64,000 nt of DNA. Source: Pseudomonadota bacterium. Its GTDB lineage: Bacteria > Pseudomonadota > Gammaproteobacteria > Steroidobacterales > JBCBZW01. The notes under the pieces are model-generated. The model did not search any database and had not been told where the DNA came from. It was given only the letters and a program-made list of their open reading frames with translations. This document shows, piece after piece, positions 26,330-34,995 of this stretch. Numbering within the stretch: position 1 is the first letter of the stretch; the number at the start of each line of letters is the position of its first letter. Both the position numbers and the translations under genes were made by a program. The stretch covers positions 372,001 to 436,000 of the forward strand of contig JBCCWS010000002.1 in NCBI GenBank assembly GCA_039193195.1, given 5' to 3'.

Positions 26330-28095
26330 GGGCGCGTGCTGCCCGTGCCGCGCACCAGCGTGTGGTAACGCTGCGAGGGAAGGGAGCCGAACTGCTCGCG
26401 GGTGCCGTCCACCCAACGCACGGTAACTGTCACGTCCTGCGGGCTGCTGCCCCGTGCACCTAAACCGAAGAGTAGGCGAGGGTCGTTGGTAGAGACGTAG
26501 CTGCCCGCGGTGCGCACGCGCCGAAGCCATCGCTGTCCGTTGGTCAGGGTCACCGTTGCGGCGGCGCCGAGGGCGTGCCCTTGTTCGGCTCCCACCCGTA
26601 AGGACAGGCCGATCCAGTCGCCGTCCTGGCCGACGCGGTTCTCCAGCACGCGCGCCGGTCCGCCGTTGTTGGTGATCACGACGTCGGTGTCGCCGTCGTT
26701 GTCGAGGTCGCCGAAGGCGGCGCCGCGGCTCACCTCGGAGCGGGCGAAGGGGTCTTGCGCGTCGTGGGTGTAAGCCTCAAAGGCGAGTGTGTCGCCTGTG
26801 CTCACGTTGCGGAACAGTTGGTTCGGCTGATGGTAGGGGAAGTCGTCGCCGGCGAGGGCGAGCTTCTCCTCCACGGTTACGGCGCCATTCACGGCGAGTA
26901 GATCCAATAGGCCGTCGTTTTCCACGTCGAGCCAGGCGGTGCCGAAGCCGGTGGCGGCGAGGCTGCTGGCGGCGAGGCCGAAGCGTAGGGTGCGATCTTC
27001 GAAGACGGCGTCGCCGCGGTTGAGGTAGAGCGTGTTGGTCTCGCCGCGCAGGTGGGTCATGAAGATGTCTTCGTCACCGTCGCCGTCCACGTCGGCGGCG
27101 TCGACGCCCATGCTTGCTTCGGGCGCGCCTTCGAAGTTCACGGCGCAGCCGGCGAAGAGGGCGTCCTCCTGGAAGGTGCCGTCGCCCTGGTTGATCCAGA
27201 GCTGGTTGGCGACGCCGTCGTTGGCGACGTAGAGGTCGGTGCGACCGTCGTCGTTGAAGTCGCCGGTGATCACGCCTAGGGCCTTGCTGGCGATCCCGCG
27301 CACACCGGCGGCGGCGCTCACGTCCTCGAAGGTGCCCTCGCCCGTGTTGCGCAGGAGTCGATCGCGGGTGGAGCCGTAGCTCAGGGGGCTGCAGTAGTCC
27401 GAGGCGCCGGTGGCGGTGAAGCAGTCCTGGTGGTTGGCGAGGCGGAAGTCGACGTAGTTGCCGACGAAGAGGTCGAGGTAGCCGTCGGCGTCGAGGTCTA
27501 GGAAGGTGGCGGGCACGGACCAGGCGGGATCGTCCGCGCCGGCCGCGTCCGTGATGTCCTCGAAGGTGCCGTCGCCGCGGCTGAGCAGGAGGCGGTTCGG
27601 ACCCCAGTTGGTGATGTAGAGATCGGCGAGGCCGTCGCTGTTCACATCGCCCGTAGCCACGCCCATGCCGTAGCCGTCGGCGGGGATGCCGGCGCCGGTG
27701 GTGATGTCGGTGAAGCGCAGCTCGCCGTCGGCGTTGAGGTCGTTGCGCAGGAGCACGTCCTGGCGGGGCACGGCAGGGTTGTCCAAGGGGCCGCCTTGGA
27801 GCAGGTAGACGTCGAGATCGCCGTCGCCGTCAGCGTCGAAGAGGGCGGCGCCCGCGCCCATAATCTCGGGCATGTAGCGTTGGTCCGAGCGGCCGTTCTG
27901 GTGCACGAAGCGCATGCCGCTGCGGTCGGTGATGTCGGCGAAGGGGGCCGGTCCGCTTGTCACGCCCTGGGCCGTCGTGGTGAGCGGGGCTGACCCACTC
28001 CCCGGCGCCGGTGCTCGCGGCTGTTCACCGCACGCGCTTAGGCCGAAGGCGCACAAGGCCACAACAGTGAGGCGGAGGGAATTGGGTGGTGGCAT
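26326..28095 (-). CDS. CRTAC1-family lipoprotein (FG-GAP/VCBS propeller + ASPIC/UnbV domain)
   Basis: This 589-residue lipoprotein has signal MPPPNSLRLTVVALCAFGLSAC (lipobox). It carries many FG-GAP/VCBS blades with calcium-type loops, for example LFDADGDGDLDVYLL, DVNSDGLADLYITN, DLDADGYLDLFVGNY, DVDGDGDEDIFMTH and DLDNDGDTDVVITN. These fit a beta-propeller. The C-terminal 90 residues (LRVGAEQGHALGAAATVTL through VTVRWVDGTREQFG) match the ASPIC/UnbV domain. The family is exported and calcium-binding; its role in bacteria is poorly known. Stop and start overlap with the TPR lipoprotein that follows. Confidence 0.9.
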   Translation of the reverse strand: MPPPNSLRLTVVALCAFGLSACGEQPRAPAPGSGSAPLTTTAQGVTSGPAPFADITDRSGMRFVHQNGRSDQRYMPEIMGAGAALFDADGDGDLDVYLLQGGPLDNPAVPRQDVLLRNDLNADGELRFTDITTGAGIPADGYGMGVATGDVNSDGLADLYITNWGPNRLLLSRGDGTFEDITDAAGADDPAWSVPATFLDLDADGYLDLFVGNYVDFRLANHQDCFTATGASDYCSPLSYGSTRDRLLRNTGEGTFEDVSAAAGVRGIASKALGVITGDFNDDGRTDLYVANDGVANQLWINQGDGTFQEDALFAGCAVNFEGAPEASMGVDAADVDGDGDEDIFMTHLRGETNTLYLNRGDAVFEDRTLRFGLAASSLAATGFGTAWLDVENDGLLDLLAVNGAVTVEEKLALAGDDFPYHQPNQLFRNVSTGDTLAFEAYTHDAQDPFARSEVSRGAAFGDLDNDGDTDVVITNNGGPARVLENRVGQDGDWIGLSLRVGAEQGHALGAAATVTLTNGQRWLRRVRTAGSYVSTNDPRLLFGLGARGSSPQDVTVTVRWVDGTREQFGSLPSQRYHTLVRGTGSTRP

Positions 28096-28162
28096 GGGCG
28101 AGCGGTGATCAGCACAAAGCGCTAGAGCTTAATGGAGCCAGACGCGCTAGCGAAACCACCCC

Positions 28163-30661
28163 CTAACCTGCCAATACCCTCACGGGCGGTACAGACGCGC
28201 TGCGCCCCGCTGAGGCCACCCCGGCGATCCCCACGAGAAGCCATCCGAGTAACACGCCGATCAGCAACAGTGACGGTGCTGGCACGTAGTCGAAGGAGAA
28301 CGCCTCGCGGGCGAGGAAATACCCCGTGACGCCTGCCCCGATCGCGCCGCCAAGCCCCGCCAGCGCCCCGATCGCCGAGTACTCGGCCGCGATCCCCGCC
28401 AACACCTGCCGACGCGACGCACCCAAGGCACGCAGGGTGGCAGCCTCCACCATCCGCGGCTCGCGCGTCGACTCCACCGCTGCAAGCAGCACGAGTACCG
28501 CAGCAATCAGGCTCAAGGCGAACACATACTGCACCGCTGCCACCGCGCGCGACACGGTGGAGCGCACCTGCGTGAGCAGGGCATTCACGTCGTAGACGGT
28601 CACCGTAGGATAGCGCTGACCGAGGGCGACGAGGGCGTTGCGTTGATCGTCATCCACGTGAGCGCTCGTGAGGTAGCTCGCTGGGAAGTCGCCGAGGGCA
28701 CCTGGGGAGAACACCAGGAAGAAGTTCGGCTCGAAGGAGTCCCAGTCCACTTCGCGCACGCTGGTCACTGACACTGCGAACTCCTCTCCGCCGGCGGAGA
28801 AGATCAGTCGATCGCCGAGGGCGAGGCCAAGCGTGGCGAAGGTCTCCTCCTCCACGGACACCTCTCGCACAGCGTCGCCGTCCTCCCACCATTGCCCGCG
28901 GACGACGCGATTGGCCGGCGGTAAGTTGGCTGCCCAGCTAATGTTGGCTTCCCGGCTGGCGAACACGCCGCCCTCATCGCGTGGGAACGCCACCTTGTCG
29001 ATGGCGGTGTCGTTGATCGAGACCAGGCGTCCTCGGCTAAGGGGTGCGTAAGCTGCCGTTTCGACGCCAGCCTCCTCGAAGAGCGCGCGTACGCCCTCGC
29101 GCTCTTGCGGTTGGATGTTGAGCAGAAAATAGTTCGGCGCATCGGGCGGTAGGCTGCGTTGCCAGGCTTCCAGCAGATCGCCGCGAAGCAGGGCCAACAG
29201 CATCATTACCGCCAAGCCGAGTCCGAAGGCGACCACCTGGGTGGCGCTATCCCAGCCCCGTCGCCCGAGGTTTGCCAGGCCGTAGCGCCATGCAACGCCG
29301 ACGCCCGCGCGAGACACGCCCACCAGGCGCACCGCGGCGTACGCTAGCAGCAACATAAGCAGGGCAGCCCCAGCGAGTCCGCCAAGCAGCCAGAGCACCA
29401 GGCGAGGGTCATCCACGATCAACCATAGTAGTCCGCCTAATGCAATCGTTGCACTTAGGTAACTTATCCATTGGCCGGCGCCGGGTGGGGGTAGGTCGGA
29501 GCGCAAGACTCGTAGCGCAGGCGTACGCTGGAGAGCGAGTAGCTGCGGTAAGGCGAAGCCGCCGCTCACCAGCAGCGCGGTTACCAGGCCGACCCCCAGA
29601 GGCCACGCCGCCGCCGGCGGCAGCGTGACGTCTATGAGCCGCGCGGCGATCCCTGTGAGTCCTGTCTGCACGAGTAGTCCCAGCGCCATGCCGAGTAGCG
29701 CGCCCGCCACGGCCACGGCGCCGAGCTCCACGGCGAACACGATGGCTACCTCACCCTGGCTACGGCCCAAGACCTTCATTAGGGCAGCCGTGTCCAGGTG
29801 CCGTCGCATGAAGCGGGATGCAGCGATGGCCACCGCGGCCGCGGCCAGGATCACCGCGCTCATGGCGGCGAGGCCGAGGAAGCGGCGCAGGTTGTTGAGG
29901 GCGTCGCGGATCGGCCCTTGCAGTGAGGCGGGGTCGGTGAGGGTTTCACTCGGCGCGAGCGCACCCTCAAGGGCGGTTTCCAGGGCGCCGACGGATGCGG
30001 CGTCGCCCGCGAAGAGCTGGCGGTAGACGACGCGGCTGCCAGGACGCAGCAGGCCAGTGGTGGCGAGGTCGTCGAGACGCATCAGCAGGCTGGGCGCGAT
30101 CTCGGCGAAGGCGAAGGCCTGGTCGGGACGGCTCACCAATACGCGACCGACGCGGAAGCTTGCGGTGCCCACGCTAATCTGTGTACCGACGTTCCCGCCG
30201 AGGCGCAAAAGAAGGTTCGTGTCCACCCACACTTCCCCGGGCACGGGGAGTCCTTCGGCGATGCGGCCCTCCTGGCCAACGCCATCGGTGATTAGCACCT
30301 CACCGCGTAGGGGGTAGCCGTCCTCGGCGGCCTTCAGTGACACAAGCTCCCGACGCACGTCGCCGTCCTGCGCCCAAGAGACGACCGTGGGGAAGCCAAC
30401 GGTCTGCACCGTGTCTGTGTCAGTGGCGGTTGCCAGCTGCACGATCTCCGGCCGCGGCGGATGGGCACTGCGGACACTGAGATCAGCGGCTAGTACAGAT
30501 GCTGACTGGCGTTCGACCCCGCGCGCAATGCGATCGGTGAACACGCCCACGGCCGTGAGCGCACCCACGGCGACCACTAGGCCTAGAAGGAGTACCGTCA
30601 GGTGTCCGGCGCGTAGGTCGCGCACCAGCAGGCGCAGGGCAAGGGTGAGCAGGCGCGTCAT
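28163..30661 (-). CDS. ABC transporter permease, FtsX/MacB fold (YbbP-like)
   Basis: This 832-residue protein is the large permease partner of the adjacent ATPase. A first helix (LTVLLLGLVVAVGALTAVGVF) is followed by a periplasmic domain. Further helix groups lie near 265-290, 315-370, 400-440 and 465-485. A second large extracytoplasmic domain spans about 490-690, and three C-terminal helices include FALSLIAAVLVLLAAVESTREPRMVEAATLRALGASRRQV, the FtsX-family signature. The architecture matches the duplicated FtsX-type permeases found beside tesA. Such systems often extract lipids or lipoproteins, but the substrate is not established. Its ATG 30661 overlaps the ATPase stop (ATGA). Confidence 0.9.
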   Translation of the reverse strand: MTRLLTLALRLLVRDLRAGHLTVLLLGLVVAVGALTAVGVFTDRIARGVERQSASVLAADLSVRSAHPPRPEIVQLATATDTDTVQTVGFPTVVSWAQDGDVRRELVSLKAAEDGYPLRGEVLITDGVGQEGRIAEGLPVPGEVWVDTNLLLRLGGNVGTQISVGTASFRVGRVLVSRPDQAFAFAEIAPSLLMRLDDLATTGLLRPGSRVVYRQLFAGDAASVGALETALEGALAPSETLTDPASLQGPIRDALNNLRRFLGLAAMSAVILAAAAVAIAASRFMRRHLDTAALMKVLGRSQGEVAIVFAVELGAVAVAGALLGMALGLLVQTGLTGIAARLIDVTLPPAAAWPLGVGLVTALLVSGGFALPQLLALQRTPALRVLRSDLPPPGAGQWISYLSATIALGGLLWLIVDDPRLVLWLLGGLAGAALLMLLLAYAAVRLVGVSRAGVGVAWRYGLANLGRRGWDSATQVVAFGLGLAVMMLLALLRGDLLEAWQRSLPPDAPNYFLLNIQPQEREGVRALFEEAGVETAAYAPLSRGRLVSINDTAIDKVAFPRDEGGVFASREANISWAANLPPANRVVRGQWWEDGDAVREVSVEEETFATLGLALGDRLIFSAGGEEFAVSVTSVREVDWDSFEPNFFLVFSPGALGDFPASYLTSAHVDDDQRNALVALGQRYPTVTVYDVNALLTQVRSTVSRAVAAVQYVFALSLIAAVLVLLAAVESTREPRMVEAATLRALGASRRQVLAGIAAEYSAIGALAGLGGAIGAGVTGYFLAREAFSFDYVPAPSLLLIGVLLGWLLVGIAGVASAGRSASVPPVRVLAG

Positions 30662-31344
30662 GTGTCAGCCTCAGTGAGGCGACCCTCGGCCAGGCGCAGC
30701 ACGCGATCGCAGCGCTGGGCGAGACGGTCGTCGTGGGTGACGAGAACCAAGGTCACGCCGGCCTCGTGCTGCAGGCGAAACAACAGGTCAGCGACGCGCT
30801 GGCCGGTCCGCGTGTCGAGATTTCCCGTCGGTTCGTCCGCGAACAGGAGCTGCGGCTCGGTCACGAAAGCGCGCGCGATCGCCACGCGCTGGCGTTCACC
30901 GCCGGAGAGATGCTTGGGGTAGTGGCGAGCGCGATGGGTGAGATCTACTGCCTTTAGGGCATCCAGCGCCCGCTCGCGGGCGCCCGCCGAGCCGGCGAGT
31001 TCTGCCGGTAGCATCACGTTCTCCACCGCGGTCAGGGATGGCAGCAGATGGAAGGACTGAAACACGAACCCGACGCGAGCGTTGCGCAGCTGAGCGCGCG
31101 CATCCTCGGACAGGCTTGTGATCGCCTGATCGCCCAGCCACACTTCGCCGGCGGTGGGCGTATCCAAGCCCGCGAGCACAGCCAACAGCGTCGATTTGCC
31201 GGCGCCAGACGGTCCGACCAGAGCCACCGACTCTGAAGGTGCAATCTGCAACGTGATCTCCGACAGTATCTCCAGCGTGCCCTCTGGGCCTTCGACCTGC
31301 TTGCCCACGCCCTCGGCGCGGAGTACGGATTGGCCGTCGTGCAT
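30658..31344 (-). CDS. ABC transporter ATP-binding protein (YbbA-like, LolD family)
   Basis: This 228-residue ATPase has [11 protein letters not shown] (Walker A), FVFQSFHLLPSLTAVENV (Q-loop), HLSGGERQRVAIARAF (signature), [12 protein letters not shown] (Walker B) and VTHDDRLA (H-loop). The start is ATG 31344, with GGAG about 10 bases upstream; the longer ORF to 31476 runs into the divergent tesA gene. It energises the permease encoded by the overlapping downstream gene. The arrangement with divergent tesA is the same as in Escherichia coli tesA/ybbA/ybbP. Confidence 0.93.
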   Translation of the reverse strand: MHDGQSVLRAEGVGKQVEGPEGTLEILSEITLQIAPSESVALVGPSGAGKSTLLAVLAGLDTPTAGEVWLGDQAITSLSEDARAQLRNARVGFVFQSFHLLPSLTAVENVMLPAELAGSAGARERALDALKAVDLTHRARHYPKHLSGGERQRVAIARAFVTEPQLLFADEPTGNLDTRTGQRVADLLFRLQHEAGVTLVLVTHDDRLAQRCDRVLRLAEGRLTEADT

Positions 31345-31351
31345 CGTCGCC

Positions 31352-32023
31352 TTGCTCCTGACTGCGCTGCTCGTAGGCATCGCATCGTTGGTAATCTCCC
31401 CTCGCGTATTCGCCGCGCAAGCGGAGCGCGATGCGTCGCCTGCGCCCACCGTGCTCCTGTTTGGGGACAGCCTCACCGCAGGCTACGGCCTGGCGCCCGG
31501 CGAAGGTTGGGCAGATCTGTTGGCACGCGAACTCGACCGACGCACCCCTGCGTGGCGGGTGGTCAACGCGAGCGTGAGCGGCGAGACCACGGCGGGCGGG
31601 CGCACGCGTCTCGCGCGCGCGCTCGAGAAGCATCGCCCACGCGTGCTAGTGCTGGAACTTGGCGGCAACGACGGCCTACGCGGCATGCCCGTGAATGTGA
31701 CCCGGTCGAACCTCGCGGCGATGATCGCCGAGGGACGTAAAGCCGGCGCCGAAGTCGTGCTGGTGGGTGTTCGAATACCGCCGAACTACGGCCCCGACTA
31801 CGCCGCGGACTTCGAGGCGGTATTCACGGACCTCGCGGCCGAAGGGACCGGCGGGGTCCACCTCGTCCGCTTCCTGCTGAAAGGGGTCGCCCTCGACTTC
31901 AGCCTGATGCAGCCCGACGGCATCCACCCCACGGCCGCCGCCCAGCCGCGCCTACTCGAGAACGTGCGCGGGGCGCTCTTCGAGGCCATTGCCGCCGCGG
32001 GCGCCACAATTCGTCAGGATTGA
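31352..32023 (+). CDS. tesA: Periplasmic GDSL arylesterase/thioesterase I
   Basis: This SGNH hydrolase acts on acyl thioesters and esters in the periplasm. Block I VLLFGDSLTAGYGL carries the catalytic Ser, block II is NASVSGETTAGG, block III LELGGNDGLRG, and block V PDGIHPTAAAQ carries the Asp-His pair. A signal peptide (ALLLTALLVGIASL to FAAQA) is in frame. The start is uncertain. No ATG or GTG lies near the signal peptide, and the nearest usable codon is TTG at 31352. The frame stays open to 31154 inside the divergent ATPase gene. The two genes are transcribed away from each other with only a few bases between the proposed starts. Confidence 0.85.
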   Translation: MLLTALLVGIASLVISPRVFAAQAERDASPAPTVLLFGDSLTAGYGLAPGEGWADLLARELDRRTPAWRVVNASVSGETTAGGRTRLARALEKHRPRVLVLELGGNDGLRGMPVNVTRSNLAAMIAEGRKAGAEVVLVGVRIPPNYGPDYAADFEAVFTDLAAEGTGGVHLVRFLLKGVALDFSLMQPDGIHPTAAAQPRLLENVRGALFEAIAAAGATIRQD

Positions 32024-32113
32024 TCACGGCGCCGTCCTCAGCCGCCCCCTAACCCTCCTGGCGCATGCGCTCCAATGGCGGTCATCCCAACCGTCGTCAC
32101 GGAGACCCCAGCC

Positions 32114-34366
32114 ATGGCCAGCACCCCGCCCTCCAGCTCGCCTCAACCCGAACCATCCGCTTCGATCCGCGCCGAACCAAGTCGCTCCCTCGCCCCACCG
32201 CTGGCATCGGTGCAGGATGAGCGTGACTGGTACCGACTGATCGCGCTCACGATCGGCCTCGCCCTGCTGCTGCTCGCCGCTGGCATCGCCAACGCGCAGG
32301 GACCGGGGGAGCCCGTACCAGAGCGCCCCGCCTCGACCGCTGTGCGGTCCGCCGTCCCTGCGGGCAGCAGCAGTGCCGGCGGCGCACCGACCGCGCCGGC
32401 TCCGAACACCAGTGCACGTGCCGCACAGGTGGCCACGCGGCTCCTGGATACGAGCGGTGCGGGCCGCCTCCTTCTGCACGATAAGTCAGGCAACACCGCC
32501 CTGGCCCCGTGGGTCGACAGCGATGTTCAGGTGAGCATCTCGGGCGTGATTGCCCACGTCACCCTGCGCCAAGGCTTCATCAACGTGGCCGAGGATTGGG
32601 TCGCGGGTGAGTACACCTTCCCCCTGCCAGCGGATGGGGCGATTCGAGAGATGCGCTTGGTGCTGGCCAACCGGGAGATCGTCGGCCAGATCGAGGAACG
32701 CGAAGAAGCGCGGCGTACCTACGAAGCAGCGAAGGCAGCCGGTCAGCAGGTGGGATTGCTGGAACAGCAGCACGCCGACATCTTCGGCCTCAACGTCGCC
32801 AACATCCCGCCCGGCGAGCGCATCGACGTGGTGTTGAAGTACGTGCAGCCGCTGCACCTGGAAGCCGGTGCCTTCGAGTTCCGCTTCCCGATGACGATCA
32901 CGCCACGCTACGCCCCGGCCAAGGTGAGCGCGGTCGACCGCCGCCCCACCCCCGCCAGCGTGTTGCGCACCGCCATCCTTGATGATGCGGAGGACTACCG
33001 CGCCCTCGCTTCCCTCGAGGTGACCCTGGATCTGGGCATCGCGGCGGACTCCATGATCAGCCCGAGCCATGGATTCGAGTTGCGCAGCGACGCCTACGGC
33101 CACCAGCTCACCTTGCGTGACGGTAAGGTGGCTATGAACCGAGATTTCGTCTTGCGCTTTTCGCCCTCTGCGCAGGACCAACCGCGCTTTGGGGTGTACT
33201 CGGAAGCGCGTGATGGCTACCACTACGCCCTGGCCATGATCGTGCCGCCGAACACTCTGCCTGTGCAGCGCCGCCCGCGAGAGATGATCGTGGTGGTCGA
33301 TACCTCGGGCAGCATGCAAGGTGAGTCGATGCGCCAGGCCCGTCGGGCAGCGCAGCTAGCCCTCGATGCGCTCACGCCGACGGATCGCCTGAATGTGATC
33401 GCGTTCTCCGACGAGCCGACCGCCTTGTTCCCCTTCGCTGTGCCTGCCGACCGCCATCAGATCCGCAAGGCACGCGAGTTCCTGCGCGGCCTCGATGCGA
33501 ACGGGGGCACGGAGATGCACAAGGCCCTGACCCGCGCCCTGGACGTGCGCCCGCCGGCGGATCACCTGCGTCAGGTCGTATTCGTCACCGACGGTGCCGT
33601 GTCGTCCGACGGCTCCCTCGAGTCTCTGGTGCGGCGCCTTCGCGGTGAAGCGCGCCTGTACCCGGTGGGTATCGGCTCTGCTCCCGCCACGCACCTGATG
33701 CAACGCTTAGCGGAGGTGGGGCGAGGGACCTACACGCAGATTGTCACCCTAACGGAAGTGGCGGAGCGTATGAGTGCGCTGTTCGCCCGCCTCGAGCACC
33801 CGGTGCTGACGGACATCACCATCGCGTGGCCCGCGGGCGCCGAGGTGTGGCCGCAGGAAGTGCCGGATCTGTACGCCGGCGAGCCGCTGTTGGTCAGTGC
33901 ACGCCTGCCGAGCGCAGCAGGCACCGTCGAATTGGCGGGTCGCTACGGTGGCTCCGGCGCCACCTGGCAGGCGCAGATCCCCCTCGCTGGGGCGATCGGG
34001 GCGGATGGCGTAGGTGTCCTCTGGGCTCAACGCAAGGTGGCGACGCTGCTCGCCGATGGCACGCGCAGCGGCTTCGGCGGGGACGACGTGCGGGCGATGG
34101 TGGTGGAAACCGGTCTGCGTCACGGATTGCTCACACCCCATACGAGCTTCGTCGCCGTGGAGCGCGAGCGTGACCGTCCCCTGTTCGCCTCCCTGGAGGA
34201 CGCGGTGGTGCCCGCCCTCGCGCCCGCGGGCGGTCGCCGGGTGGGCTACCTGGCCACGGCCACGCCGGCGCCCTGGCTCAGCTCCATGGCCCTGTTCCTG
34301 ATGCTGTTCGGTGGCTTGCTGCTCACCTTGTCACGAGCGTCCGCCGAGCGCCGGTGTCCGGTGTGA
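32114..34366 (+). CDS. Marine proteobacterial sortase target protein (VIT + VWA domains)
   Basis: The start is ATG 32114, with GGAG nine bases upstream; ATG 32075 is the alternative. A long polar N-tail of about 45 residues precedes the export helix (LIALTIGLALLLLAAGIA). A VIT (inter-alpha-trypsin inhibitor) domain covers about 140-290 with VTLRQGFINVAEDWVAGEYTFPLP. A VWA domain covers about 395-570 with MIVVVDTSGSMQGESM, the DxSGS metal-ion-dependent adhesion site. The C-terminus has the sortase-substrate layout: a hydrophobic helix (SMALFLMLFGGLLLTL) and an Arg-containing tail. I see no exact LPXTG; the segment before the helix reads GYLATATPAPWLS. The class GN sortase gene follows with overlapping codons. 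Confidence 0.92.
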   Translation: MASTPPSSSPQPEPSASIRAEPSRSLAPPLASVQDERDWYRLIALTIGLALLLLAAGIANAQGPGEPVPERPASTAVRSAVPAGSSSAGGAPTAPAPNTSARAAQVATRLLDTSGAGRLLLHDKSGNTALAPWVDSDVQVSISGVIAHVTLRQGFINVAEDWVAGEYTFPLPADGAIREMRLVLANREIVGQIEEREEARRTYEAAKAAGQQVGLLEQQHADIFGLNVANIPPGERIDVVLKYVQPLHLEAGAFEFRFPMTITPRYAPAKVSAVDRRPTPASVLRTAILDDAEDYRALASLEVTLDLGIAADSMISPSHGFELRSDAYGHQLTLRDGKVAMNRDFVLRFSPSAQDQPRFGVYSEARDGYHYALAMIVPPNTLPVQRRPREMIVVVDTSGSMQGESMRQARRAAQLALDALTPTDRLNVIAFSDEPTALFPFAVPADRHQIRKAREFLRGLDANGGTEMHKALTRALDVRPPADHLRQVVFVTDGAVSSDGSLESLVRRLRGEARLYPVGIGSAPATHLMQRLAEVGRGTYTQIVTLTEVAERMSALFARLEHPVLTDITIAWPAGAEVWPQEVPDLYAGEPLLVSARLPSAAGTVELAGRYGGSGATWQAQIPLAGAIGADGVGVLWAQRKVATLLADGTRSGFGGDDVRAMVVETGLRHGLLTPHTSFVAVERERDRPLFASLEDAVVPALAPAGGRRVGYLATATPAPWLSSMALFLMLFGGLLLTLSRASAERRCPV

Positions 34367-34959
34367 GATGCGATCGCATCCTCGCGCCCACTACATGGGT
34401 GGCTCTGCTGTTGCTCCTGGGCGGAGCGACGCTGGGCTTGAAGGCGGCGGTTATCCCCGCCAAGGCAATGCTTGCCCAGCGGCTGCTGAGCAGTGCCTGG
34501 CGTCGGGCCCAGGCCGGTGAGCTGGCGCCGAGGCCGTGGTCCTGGGCTGACGCGTGGCCGGTGGCGCGCCTGCAGTTGCCCGATGCCGCGCACGTCGTCC
34601 TCGCGGGCACGGAGGGCAGCGCGCTAGCCTTCGCCCCGGCGTGGGTGCCCGCTTCAGCCGCCCCCGGATCCGTTGGAACCACGGTGATCGCCGCGCACCG
34701 CGACACGCACTTCCGCGGCCTTGAGCGACTGGCAGTCGGCGACTCGGTGCACGTGCAGACCGCCGAGGGCACCACCGTGACCTACCGGGTGTCCGCCACC
34801 GAAGTGCATAACCTTCGCCGCGCACCGCTGCTCACCCTGCGCGAGGACGGGCAACAGCATCTGGCGCTCATCACGTGCTACCCCTTCGACACCCTGCGCG
34901 CCGACCCGACCCAGCGCTACGTGGTATGGGCGCGCGCCCAGCCGGACCCACCGGGCTGA
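34363..34959 (+). CDS. Class GN (marine proteobacterial) sortase
   Basis: This transpeptidase of about 200 residues is anchored by one N-terminal helix (TWVALLLLLGGATLGLKAAV). The catalytic His lies in IAAHRDTHFRG, the Cys in LALITCYPF, and an Arg in TQRYVVWAR, the three residues of class B-like Gram-negative sortases. Two GTG starts are possible: 34363, which overlaps the target's TGA as GTGA, and 34354. I took 34363 because of the overlap. It should process the adjacent VIT/VWA protein, which is usually its only substrate. The regulator pair for the system is at 17457-20315. Confidence 0.93.
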   Translation: MRCDRILAPTTWVALLLLLGGATLGLKAAVIPAKAMLAQRLLSSAWRRAQAGELAPRPWSWADAWPVARLQLPDAAHVVLAGTEGSALAFAPAWVPASAAPGSVGTTVIAAHRDTHFRGLERLAVGDSVHVQTAEGTTVTYRVSATEVHNLRRAPLLTLREDGQQHLALITCYPFDTLRADPTQRYVVWARAQPDPPG

Positions 34960-34995
34960 TAAGCTTGCGCAGCCCCGCGCTATCGCCCGCTCGCC

